A stretch of DNA of 6,556 nucleotides from Phycisphaerae bacterium (GTDB lineage Bacteria > Planctomycetota > Phycisphaerae > UBA1845). The stretch's first letter is position 1; the number at the start of each line of letters is the position of its first letter. The position numbers and the translations under genes were made by a program. The notes below the pieces were generated by a model. That model did not search any database and was not told the DNA's origin. It worked only from the letters and a program-made list of their open reading frames with translations. The stretch is taken from the NCBI GenBank assembly GCA_029260155.1, contig JAJDDU010000470.1, positions 1-6,556 of the forward strand. Direction: 5' to 3'. Positions 1-6,206 of the stretch are shown here, in pieces.

Positions 1-101
1 GCGCAGCGGTTTAGTCCACCCGCCCGTCGTCACCCCCCCAATTCCCCCCGAACGACTCTCCGGCGGATAATAAACAGACTTCCATTCTCGCCCCCAAGAA
101 G

Positions 102-135
102 CCCGCGGATTGTAATCCGTGGGATCTCCCCCACG
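102..135. promoter_or_regulatory. Two mutually exclusive hairpins
   Basis: Bases 102-111 can pair with 114-123 (ten pairs including one G-T, closing on a very small loop, so about nine usable). Bases 118-123 (CGTGGG) can instead pair with 130-135 (CCCACG) around a six-base loop. The two stems share 118-123, so only one can form at a time. Neither is followed by a run of T, so this is not a standard intrinsic terminator on the plus strand. It could be the end of an upstream transcription unit or an attenuator-like switch, or simply GC-rich chance pairing. Confidence 0.25.
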
Positions 136-155
136 AGTTGATCCTCCCGACCCGG

Positions 156-184
156 TTGACCGCACCGCCCCGCAGTCGTACCAT
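156..184 (+). promoter_or_regulatory. Candidate sigma70-type promoter for infA
   Basis: TTGACC at 156-161 matches the -35 consensus in five of six positions. It is followed by a 17-base spacer and TACCAT at 179-184, which matches the -10 consensus at four positions, including the first two and the last two. Transcription would start near 191 and give a leader of about 120 nt. This is a match by eye in a GC-rich region, and planctomycete promoter consensus is not well known to me, so treat it as a candidate. Confidence 0.35.
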
Positions 185-312
185 AGGCCCTAGCTTGGGC
201 GGGCTCGCTGATTCCGGCTCTCACCCACCTGTAGAAGATCGCGTTGATATCTGGAGCATGACTGAGGGTCAGTCCGCAACCGGTCGGCGGTACAAGAGGT
301 CGCAAACGCATC

Positions 313-543
313 ATGGTAAAATCCGGAACCATCGAAGTGCAGGGCATTGTCACAAAAGCCCTGCCAAACGCCATGTTCAAAGTCGACGCCGACATCGGTG
401 AAGATACCAAGCATGAAGTCCTCTGCACCATCGCAGGAAAGATGCGAAAGTACTACATCCGCATCCTTCCCGGCGACCAGGTCACCATCGAGCTTTCCCC
501 CTACGACCTCGCCCGAGGACGAATCACCTACCGAAAACGATAA
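313..543 (+). CDS. infA: Translation initiation factor IF-1
   Basis: This 76-residue protein is a small OB-fold factor that binds the ribosomal A site with IF-2 and IF-3 during initiation in the cytoplasm. The family signature is clear: an N-terminal IEVQGIV strand (residues 7-13), the LPNAMFKV strand (17-24), then GKMRKYYIRILPGDQV and ELSPYDLARGRI, ending in YRKR. E. coli IF-1 has 72 residues. The four extra residues here lie between FKV and HEVL, where the protein has DADIGEDTK in place of a shorter turn. The ATG is preceded by AGAGG at 295-299, a weak site about 13 nt away, but the N-terminus aligns with the family so the start is secure. It lies 67 nt upstream of the isomerase gene and may be cotranscribed with it. 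Confidence 0.97.
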   Translation: MVKSGTIEVQGIVTKALPNAMFKVDADIGEDTKHEVLCTIAGKMRKYYIRILPGDQVTIELSPYDLARGRITYRKR

Positions 544-558
544 CCCGATGCAGCATGC

Positions 559-582
559 TTAGCGGCGACCCGCAGGCGAGCG
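559..582. repeat. Dispersed intergenic element, copy 1
   Basis: The stretch starts with TTAGCGGCGACCC and ends with GCGAGCG. A second copy lies at 4866-4889. The first 13 bases are identical and about 20 of 24 positions agree overall. Both copies lie in the same orientation in gaps between genes, just after a stop codon (infA) or a terminator. The pattern suggests a short dispersed repeat of this genome. Its function is unknown. Confidence 0.5.
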
Positions 583-600
583 CGCGCATCACGAAACCAC

Positions 601-604
601 GGAG
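601..604 (+). promoter_or_regulatory. Ribosome binding site of the cyclophilin gene
   Basis: GGAG lies six bases upstream of the ATG at 611, a standard spacing. It supports that start over the in-frame Met at residue 9. Confidence 0.7.
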
Positions 605-610
605 ATTCCA

Positions 611-1117
<507 letters not shown>

Positions 1118-1220
1118 CCTCGCCGCACCGTTCGCGGCCGTCGCCGCCGCCCAAAACAGTTAAATCCACGAAGTTTCTCCAGTTGCCCTACTCCTCGGGG
1201 CTTCTTTGCGCTGAAAGTTT

Positions 1221-1239
1221 GCTTGCAGTCAAGCTGCAA
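1221..1239. promoter_or_regulatory. Nested inverted repeats, possible operator
   Basis: TTGCAG (1223-1228) and CTGCAA (1234-1239) form a perfect inverted repeat around a five-base spacer. GCTTG (1221-1225) and CAAGC (1230-1234) form a second one shifted by two bases. The TTGCAG arm is also the best -35 candidate for the downstream gene, so a bound dimeric regulator would compete with RNA polymerase. This is inference from position and symmetry. Confidence 0.35.
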
Positions 1240-1251
1240 TAACGATACTAT
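1223..1251 (+). promoter_or_regulatory. Candidate promoter of the repeat protein gene
   Basis: TTGCAG at 1223-1228 and TACTAT at 1246-1251 are spaced by 17 bases. The -10 agrees with TATAAT at four of six positions and the -35 only at TTG. The start of transcription would be near 1258, about 90 nt before the chosen start codon. Confidence 0.3.
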
Positions 1252-1334
1252 CGGACTGTTCGATCGACCCCGAGCGCTGCTTCCCCCATTGAGCGGCAAC
1301 GTTGTCGAATGTCGTTCACGGTCTTCTTTATTCT

Positions 1335-1339
1335 GGAGG
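1335..1339 (+). promoter_or_regulatory. Ribosome binding site deciding the repeat protein start
   Basis: GGAGG directly abuts an ATG at 1340 and lies nine bases upstream of a second in-frame ATG at 1349. Only the second spacing is usable for initiation, so 1349 is the chosen start. Confidence 0.75.
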
Positions 1340-1348
1340 ATGCAATCC

Positions 1349-4300
1349 ATGCAACCGAAAAGCGTTGGATCACTGAGAAACTACTCAAGCCCGATGTGTC
1401 GCGTCAGGAGCACCCCGGCGATCCTGACCTTCGCCGTTCTCGCCGTCGCTCAAACCGCTGCCCCCCGCGCAGCCGCACAGACCCCGAGCAGCAACAGTGG
1501 TGGACCGATCAGTGCGTGCTGTCTCCGCGACGGCACCTGCCATGAAATGCCCATTGTCCACTGCCTCTTGGAGGGAGGCCTGCCGCGACCCCCGGGAACG
1601 CCGTGTGATTCCACCGTGTGCACCGAGATTCCGATGCGGGCATGCTGTTTCGCCGACGACACGTGCGGCGACTTGCCCATCATCGCCTGCCTCCTGAAAG
1701 GCGGTATCCCCGGTGGCCCCAACAGCGCCTGCGAAGCCGGCGGATGCTCGGCGCTCCCGACCGGTGCCTGCTGTTTCCTCGACCACGACTGCGCCGATCT
1801 GAGCAAGATCGAATGTGTTATGGCCGGTGGGCTCCCGCTCGGAAACGGAACTTCCTGCGTCGACAACAACTGCCCCATGCCGCCGAGCGGGGCATGCTGC
1901 CTCCCCAACGGCGACTGTGCCAATCTTCCACCCTTCGCCTGTTTCGAAGAACATGGCCATCCGCAAGGACCGGGCTCAACCTGTGACAACACGGATTGCA
2001 GCCTATCGAAATGGGCATGTTGCTCCCCCGACGGCGGATGCGACGAATTGCCCGTCTACGAATGTTTAGAAAATGGCGGATTCCCCAGACCCAACCACAC
2101 CTGCGCAGACGACGTCTGCCCGGCGAACGACGTTGGCGCCTGCTGCTTCACCGATGGAACATGCCAGGAACTGACAAAGCACGCCTGTATCAGGAATGGC
2201 GGGCTGCCCAGAACGGATCACGCCTGCGCTGACGACGTCTGCCCGACGAACGACACTGGCGCCTGCTGTTTCCCCAACGGTGAGTGCGTCGATCTGCCAC
2301 ACGAGGTTTGCGCGAACAATGGTGGTTCCCCGCTCGGACCCGGCACTGAATGCAATCTCGTCGACTGCGCGCCCGAGCCGCGCGGCGCGTGCTGCCTCTC
2401 GCAGGGCGACATGCCCGTCGCCATTTTCTGCCTCGTCACAACCCAAAGCCATTGCATCGCCGAAGACGGCCAGTACCAGGGCGACGGAACGGAGTGCGAC
2501 TCCACAGTGCCCTGCGGTCCGCCGCCGGTCGGCGCCTGCTGCCTGACGGACGCTGCCGGGGGCACACAGTTCTGCGTCATAACAACCGGTGAGCACTGCA
2601 CGCTCGAAGGCGGCGCATACCAAGGCGACGACACGACATGCGATGACCCAGCCATCCCCTGCACACCGCCCCCCATCGGCGCCTGCTGCACCGAGATAGG
2701 CGGCTCGCCGCTCCCAATCTGCCTGATGCTCACACCCGGTGAGTGCATGAACATGTTTGGCGTCTACCAGGGCGACGGTACGGTCTGTGACGACACGGAC
2801 CCCTGCCCGCCACCTATCATGGCCTGCTGTTTCGCCGACGGAACGTGCGCAGACATCCCGCCCAATCACTGCTTCAACGAAGGCGGCACGCCCCAAGGGC
2901 CCGGCTCCGTCTGCGGTCCCAACTCCTGCACAGACGTACCCATCGGCGCTTGTTGCCTCTTCGACCCCGCAACCGGAGCGTTTGTCTGTAACGAGATGAG
3001 CGCCGAAGAGTGTATGGCCCTTGGCGGGGACTATCAGGGCAACGGCAGCGGATGTGATGCCACCGTCCCCTGTGGCCCACCGCATGTCGGAGCATGCTGC
3101 AGCACCGCGGCCGGCGCCCAGCTCTGCTTCATGGGAACGCACCAAGAGTGCATCGCCGAAGGCGGCGACTATCAGGGCGATGGTTCGCAGTGCCCGCCGC
3201 TGGGAGTGCCATGTGGTGGCACTTCTGGCGCCTGCTGCGTCGAAGTGCCCGGTGCTCCGCACCCCATCTGTTTGATCGCCTCACCCGATGAGTGCGCAGC
3301 CCAGGGCGGCGCATACGAAGGTGACGGCACGCAGTGTCCGGCAGATCCGAACGCTCCCTGTGGCACCGCGCCCGTCGGCGCATGCTGCGTCACAGACGCA
3401 TCCGGCACACCGTTCTGCTTCGAGGGTACGCTGGAAGAGTGCATGCTCGACGGCGGTGACTATCAAGGAGACGGCACGCACTGCCCGCTCGATCCCGGCG
3501 CCCCTTGTGGCGCGCCCCCGCTGGGCGCGTGCTGCATCCAAGTCCCAGGATCGCCCGATGGCATCTGCATCGAGACGTCCGCCCTGCATTGCATGCTCGA
3601 AGGAGGCGACTACCAGGGTGACAACACCCTCTGCACCAGCACCGCCTGCACCGCGCCGCCGATTGGCGCCTGCTGCCTGACCGACGCTGCCGGGGGCATC
3701 CAGTTCTGCGTCATGATCACTGCAGACCACTGCATGCTCGAAGGCGGAGCATACCAAGGCGACAACACGACATGCGATAGCCCCAATATCCCATGCACTC
3801 CACCGCCGGTCGGTGCCTGCTGCATCGCCATCGCGGGCGACCCTGCCGGCATCTGCATCGTGATCACGCAGGAACACTGCGATGTCGAAGGCGGAACCTA
3901 CCAAGGCGACGGAACGCATTGCGATTCCAACGTCCCCTGTTCTCCGCCGGCCATCGGCGCCTGCTGCGTCACTGACCCATCCGGCGTGCCGTTCTGCTTC
4001 GAGGGCACGCCCGCCGCATGCATGCAGGAAGGCGGCAACTATCAAGGAGACGGCACGCACTGCCCGCTCGACCCGGGCGCCCCCTGTGACGCGCCACCCG
4101 TAGGTGCCTGCTGCATCCAACTGCCCGGCACGACCGAATCCTTCTGCATCGAGACGACCGCGTTTCATTGCATGCTCGAAGGAGGCGACTACCAAGGAGA
4201 CGGCACACTATGTGACCCCACCGTCCCTTGCGGCCCGCTTCCCACCGTCGCCTGCTGCTACCCCGACGGGTTCTGCGAAAACCTTGGTCCCGACGCATGC

Positions 4301-4756
4301 TTCAACACCGGCGGAATGCCCCAAGTCCCCGGTAGCTCATGCACAGACGCCGGCTGCCCGACCGCACCCATAGGCGCATGCTGCGTCATGGACTCAGCCG
4401 GTGGCGTCATGTTCTGCTTCGAGGGCACGCCCCAAGAGTGCAATCTCGAAGCAGGCCAATTCCAAGGTGAAAACACGAGTTGCGCAGACCCCAACACTTG
4501 CATCGAGCCCGAAGCAGCCTGCTGCCTCCCAAGCGGCATGTGCGCGATGTTGCCCCCGATGCACTGTTTCATCGAAGGCGGAATCCCCCAATCGGATGCA
4601 TCCTGCAACAAGGTCGACTGCAACGCACCTCCCACGGTAGCCTGCTGCCTCCCCGACGGAACGTGCGCCAACCTCGACTTCAATGCCTGTCTCCTCGCCA
4701 AGGGCTTCCCGCTCCCCGGCGCCCAGTGCGACTCCACAGGAGGCGGATGCCCATAA
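1349..4756 (+). CDS. Secreted protein of 24 tandem six-cysteine modules
   Basis: This 1135-residue protein has no function I can name. Residues 1-43 form a signal peptide: basic residues to Arg20, a hydrophobic stretch around 22-38, and a likely cut after AAA at 43. A short TPSSNSGGP linker follows. Residues 54-1135 are then 24 back-to-back modules of 40-50 residues, each beginning near (G)ACC and each holding exactly six cysteines, 144 in total. Short modules follow CC-x5-C-x7-C-x12-13-C-x4-C with 'DGTC' and 'GGxPxGPG' motifs. Long ones follow CC-x8-11-C-x7-C-x13-C-x4-7-C with 'EGGxYQGDGTxC' and a Pro-rich joint. Even, constant cysteines suggest three disulfides per module and an elongated rod outside the cytoplasm. 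No catalytic domain, LPXTG, PEP-CTERM, dockerin or membrane anchor follows. Similar modules occur, as I recall, in other planctomycete secreted proteins without a known role. A structural, adhesive or surface-layer role is only a guess. Another possible start is Met16 at 1394. Confidence 0.85.
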   Translation: MQPKSVGSLRNYSSPMCRVRSTPAILTFAVLAVAQTAAPRAAAQTPSSNSGGPISACCLRDGTCHEMPIVHCLLEGGLPRPPGTPCDSTVCTEIPMRACCFADDTCGDLPIIACLLKGGIPGGPNSACEAGGCSALPTGACCFLDHDCADLSKIECVMAGGLPLGNGTSCVDNNCPMPPSGACCLPNGDCANLPPFACFEEHGHPQGPGSTCDNTDCSLSKWACCSPDGGCDELPVYECLENGGFPRPNHTCADDVCPANDVGACCFTDGTCQELTKHACIRNGGLPRTDHACADDVCPTNDTGACCFPNGECVDLPHEVCANNGGSPLGPGTECNLVDCAPEPRGACCLSQGDMPVAIFCLVTTQSHCIAEDGQYQGDGTECDSTVPCGPPPVGACCLTDAAGGTQFCVITTGEHCTLEGGAYQGDDTTCDDPAIPCTPPPIGACCTEIGGSPLPICLMLTPGECMNMFGVYQGDGTVCDDTDPCPPPIMACCFADGTCADIPPNHCFNEGGTPQGPGSVCGPNSCTDVPIGACCLFDPATGAFVCNEMSAEECMALGGDYQGNGSGCDATVPCGPPHVGACCSTAAGAQLCFMGTHQECIAEGGDYQGDGSQCPPLGVPCGGTSGACCVEVPGAPHPICLIASPDECAAQGGAYEGDGTQCPADPNAPCGTAPVGACCVTDASGTPFCFEGTLEECMLDGGDYQGDGTHCPLDPGAPCGAPPLGACCIQVPGSPDGICIETSALHCMLEGGDYQGDNTLCTSTACTAPPIGACCLTDAAGGIQFCVMITADHCMLEGGAYQGDNTTCDSPNIPCTPPPVGACCIAIAGDPAGICIVITQEHCDVEGGTYQGDGTHCDSNVPCSPPAIGACCVTDPSGVPFCFEGTPAACMQEGGNYQGDGTHCPLDPGAPCDAPPVGACCIQLPGTTESFCIETTAFHCMLEGGDYQGDGTLCDPTVPCGPLPTVACCYPDGFCENLGPDACFNTGGMPQVPGSSCTDAGCPTAPIGACCVMDSAGGVMFCFEGTPQECNLEAGQFQGENTSCADPNTCIEPEAACCLPSGMCAMLPPMHCFIEGGIPQSDASCNKVDCNAPPTVACCLPDGTCANLDFNACLLAKGFPLPGAQCDSTGGGCP
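1508..4753 (+). repeat. Array of 24 cysteine-rich module repeats
   Basis: By my alignment the modules start at the residue two before ACC. Short (A) modules are 1-7 (1508-2380), 11 (2816-2941), 21 (4244-4369), 23 (4511-4633) and 24 (4634-4753). Long (B) modules are 8-10 (2381-2815), 12-20 (2942-4243) and 22 (4370-4510). The closest pairs are 9 and 17 (39 of 49 residues identical), 15 and 19 (39 of 49), and 16 and 20. At DNA level modules 15 and 19 share an identical 34-base run (3459-3492 and 4038-4071). Most other modules have diverged strongly at DNA level while keeping every cysteine. Confidence 0.9.
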
Positions 4757-4784
4757 GGAAATGACCCAGCGGACCAATCCCGCA

Positions 4785-4799
4785 GTGGGTTAGACCCAC
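4785..4799. other. Small hairpin after the repeat protein
   Basis: GTGGGT and ACCCAC pair perfectly around a TAG loop, 28 nt after the stop codon of the repeat protein and 11 nt before the larger terminator stem. Six pairs with a three-base loop and no T run are too weak to terminate alone. It may protect the 3' end or be incidental. Confidence 0.3.
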
Positions 4800-4805
4800 A
4801 GTCAA

Positions 4806-4846
4806 ACAAAAAAGTGACCCGCCGTCATAGGACGGCGGGTCACTTT
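4806..4846. terminator. Bidirectional intrinsic terminator between convergent genes
   Basis: Bases 4811-4826 and 4831-4846 form a perfect 16-bp stem with an ATAG loop, containing GACCCGCC and its complement. Read on the minus strand, the stem runs into TTTTTTGTTTG, a good terminator tail for the hydrolase gene that ends 55 nt upstream. Read on the plus strand, the stem ends in CACTTT followed by CAGTTTCC, a weaker tail, but it lies 54 nt after the repeat protein stop and probably serves that gene too. Confidence 0.85.
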
Positions 4847-4865
4847 CAGTTTCCAGTTTCCCCGT

Positions 4866-4889
4866 TTAGCGGCGACCCAACGGGGAGCG
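4866..4889. repeat. Dispersed intergenic element, copy 2
   Basis: This stretch begins with the same TTAGCGGCGACCC found at 559-571 and continues AACGGGGAGCG. It lies between the terminator stem and the hydrolase stop codon. A small GGGAG-cgt-CTCCC hairpin (4883-4895) overlaps its end. Two tandem CAGTTTC heptamers (4847-4860) lie just before it. Confidence 0.5.
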
Positions 4890-4900
4890 TCTCCCAATTG

Positions 4901-6151
4901 TCACTCGCCGGTCTTCAATTCCAAGTTTCCGTTCCCCACAGGCCAGCGCGCCTCCGGATCCCACCGCGAAAACACTGCGCCCAGCCCTTGCAACTGCGTG
5001 CCCGTAACGCGCTCCACGAGAATCCCAAACGAGAAGAGCACCTCTTCCAACGTGAATTCGCAATGCCCATAACGCGAAATCGGCACAAATGTATTCTGCG
5101 CAAAACTCCCCGCGAAATGGCTCCTGATCAAATACACCCAAGGGTGCAGCCAAGGGATGATCTCATCCCCCGCAGTGTGCAGTAGAACCTGCGGCACCGT
5201 CAGCGCGCCCGATGGCTGATAGAAGTCACCAATCTCCGTTATCGCCGCGGCGTCCGCAGAAAAACGCGGCACCGACGCGTTCAACAGAGCGTCGTCAGGC
5301 GAACCGGAATACACCCGCGTCGCATTGTCGAACGGCAATCCGCCCAGCTTCGCGACGGCGTCATTTGTCCCGAAAACGTTGTACCAAAGCAGCGTCAGCA
5401 CGGTGTTCTCGATGGAGGCTTCCAGTCCGGTCGGATCCCAGAAGTCGACCGGAGCGTCCGCCACGTCCAGCAGCTCCAAGATGCGTTCGGGATTATCCAA
5501 AACCGTCTTTTGAATCGCCGGCTTGTAGATGTTATCCCAGTCGTCGATCACCTCTTGAGGTATCACGGTAGCTTCACCCGGAAGGATGCCGGGAAAGTAG
5601 TAGTCAAACAGCACTCGGAAATCGCCAACGAAGTTTATCTGCGTCACGAAGTCCCCGATCGGCCCGCACATCGACAGCCCGCCGTCAAAGACCTCCGGAT
5701 ACAGTTCCAGCCCCAGAGTGGTTACCAGCCCACCCTCCGAAGGACCGATCAGATAGATGCGATTGGGCACCCCCTGCGTCGCCGAAAAAATATCAACCAA
5801 TTCGAGGATGTCATCCAGCCCATCCTTGATCGCAAGCCCATTCGTTCTATAGCTCGTCGTCGCAAACCCGAACCCGATCAGGTTGGCCACCTCGGGGATA
5901 GACACCCCGCCGAGATCGAGTTGCCCATCCGGAATCGCGAGCGGCTGAACGACAGAAACATACCCGTGCGCGAAGATGATTAAGTCGCCATTCCAAAACC
6001 CATCCCCCGGCATACAGATACGATAGATCGCCCCGCTATCCTGAAACCCATCCGCCCCGCAATCCCCAATCGCGCTCCGCGCCCCGACAGCCCCCAGCGC
6101 GACCGCCAAGACACTTCGCACAATCCACCCGCTTCGATCTACAAACCGCAT
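4901..6151 (-). CDS. Exported alpha/beta-hydrolase (serine hydrolase)
   Basis: This 416-residue protein has an N-terminal signal peptide: basic residues, then IVRSVLAVALGAVGARSA with a likely cut after Ala27. The alpha/beta-hydrolase fold is indicated by FAHGY (residues 61-65, oxyanion-hole HG), the nucleophile elbow GPSEGG with Ser138, the acid in TAGDEIIP (Asp329), and the catalytic His363 in RYGHCEF. The order and spacing suit a complete hydrolase with an inserted lid region at about 170-300. The substrate (ester, lipid or peptide) cannot be read from the sequence. It should act in the periplasm or outside the cell. The ATG at 6151 has GGAG seven bases upstream (plus-strand 6159-6162). A TTG five codons further upstream overlaps that site and is rejected. 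The gene converges on the repeat protein and shares its terminator, and nothing shows that the two act together. Confidence 0.85.
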   Translation of the reverse strand: MRFVDRSGWIVRSVLAVALGAVGARSAIGDCGADGFQDSGAIYRICMPGDGFWNGDLIIFAHGYVSVVQPLAIPDGQLDLGGVSIPEVANLIGFGFATTSYRTNGLAIKDGLDDILELVDIFSATQGVPNRIYLIGPSEGGLVTTLGLELYPEVFDGGLSMCGPIGDFVTQINFVGDFRVLFDYYFPGILPGEATVIPQEVIDDWDNIYKPAIQKTVLDNPERILELLDVADAPVDFWDPTGLEASIENTVLTLLWYNVFGTNDAVAKLGGLPFDNATRVYSGSPDDALLNASVPRFSADAAAITEIGDFYQPSGALTVPQVLLHTAGDEIIPWLHPWVYLIRSHFAGSFAQNTFVPISRYGHCEFTLEEVLFSFGILVERVTGTQLQGLGAVFSRWDPEARWPVGNGNLELKTGE

Positions 6152-6158
6152 CAAACAG

Positions 6159-6162
6159 CTCC
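6159..6162 (-). promoter_or_regulatory. Ribosome binding site of the hydrolase gene
   Basis: On the minus strand GGAG, in GCGGAG, lies seven bases upstream of the ATG at 6151, and a T-rich tract (CTCTTTTTTG) lies just before it. This decides the start in favour of 6151 over the upstream TTG at 6166. Confidence 0.65.
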
Positions 6163-6206
6163 GCAAAAAAGAGAATCCGCAACCCCAAGTACAGAACGCC
6201 CAACGA

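Larger units (their letters stand above)
1..312. other. Non-coding leader region upstream of infA
   Basis: I see no convincing protein gene here. The reading frames that cross it are short, lack ribosome sites and run through the infA start or antisense to it. The stretch contains two overlapping hairpins around 102-135 and a promoter-like pair of hexamers at 156-184, both listed separately. If the promoter is real, infA has an untranslated leader of roughly 120 nt. The stop codon of the preceding gene is not in view. In many bacteria infA follows map or secY, but nothing of those proteins is visible here. Confidence 0.5.
1118..1348. other. Intergenic regulatory gap before the repeat protein
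   Basis: No gene is visible in these 231 bases. A GCGGC-cgtc-GCCGC stem (1134-1147) just after the isomerase stop is too short and lacks a T run to be a convincing terminator. The candidate promoter and nested inverted repeats at 1221-1251 and the ribosome site at 1335-1339 are listed separately. An open frame extends upstream from the repeat protein to a TTG at 1223. It overlaps the promoter candidate and does not look like signal-peptide sequence, so I treat it as untranslated. Confidence 0.5.

Noticed and set aside
30..431. Minus-strand frame of 133 residues opposite the infA leader
   Set aside because: It is antisense to the start of infA, has no ribosome site I can see and no recognisable motif.
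1134..1147. Terminator after the isomerase
   Set aside because: The stem is only five pairs with no T run, so it is not convincing as an intrinsic terminator.
1223..1348. Extension of the repeat protein to a TTG at 1223 or ATG at 1340
   Set aside because: The ATG at 1340 directly abuts GGAGG with no spacing. The TTG lies in the promoter candidate and has no ribosome site. The extra residues do not look like a signal peptide.
2066..3262. 398-residue antisense reading frame, and a similar 304-residue one at 3281-4195
   Set aside because: They lie on the opposite strand of the module array and owe their openness to its repetitive, GC-rich codons. They are rich in Ala, Val, Arg and Gly with no motif, and the sense frame is clearly the real one.
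1508..4753. Metallothionein or EGF-like identity for the module array
   Set aside because: Metallothioneins use C-x-C clusters, which are absent here. EGF modules lack the leading CC and have different spacings. Metal binding cannot be excluded but nothing in the sequence shows it.
1508..4753. CRISPR-like array
   Set aside because: The repeats are in-frame, coding and diverged, without short identical repeats alternating with unique spacers.
4814..5185. Plus-strand frames inside the hydrolase gene (4814-5185, 5212-5571, 5510-5983)
   Set aside because: All are antisense shadows of the hydrolase, begin within or after the terminator stem, and carry no protein motif.
6152..6166. TTG start of the hydrolase five codons upstream
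   Set aside because: The TTG lies before the GGAG at 6159-6162 and would need another ribosome site. The ATG at 6151 has correct spacing.
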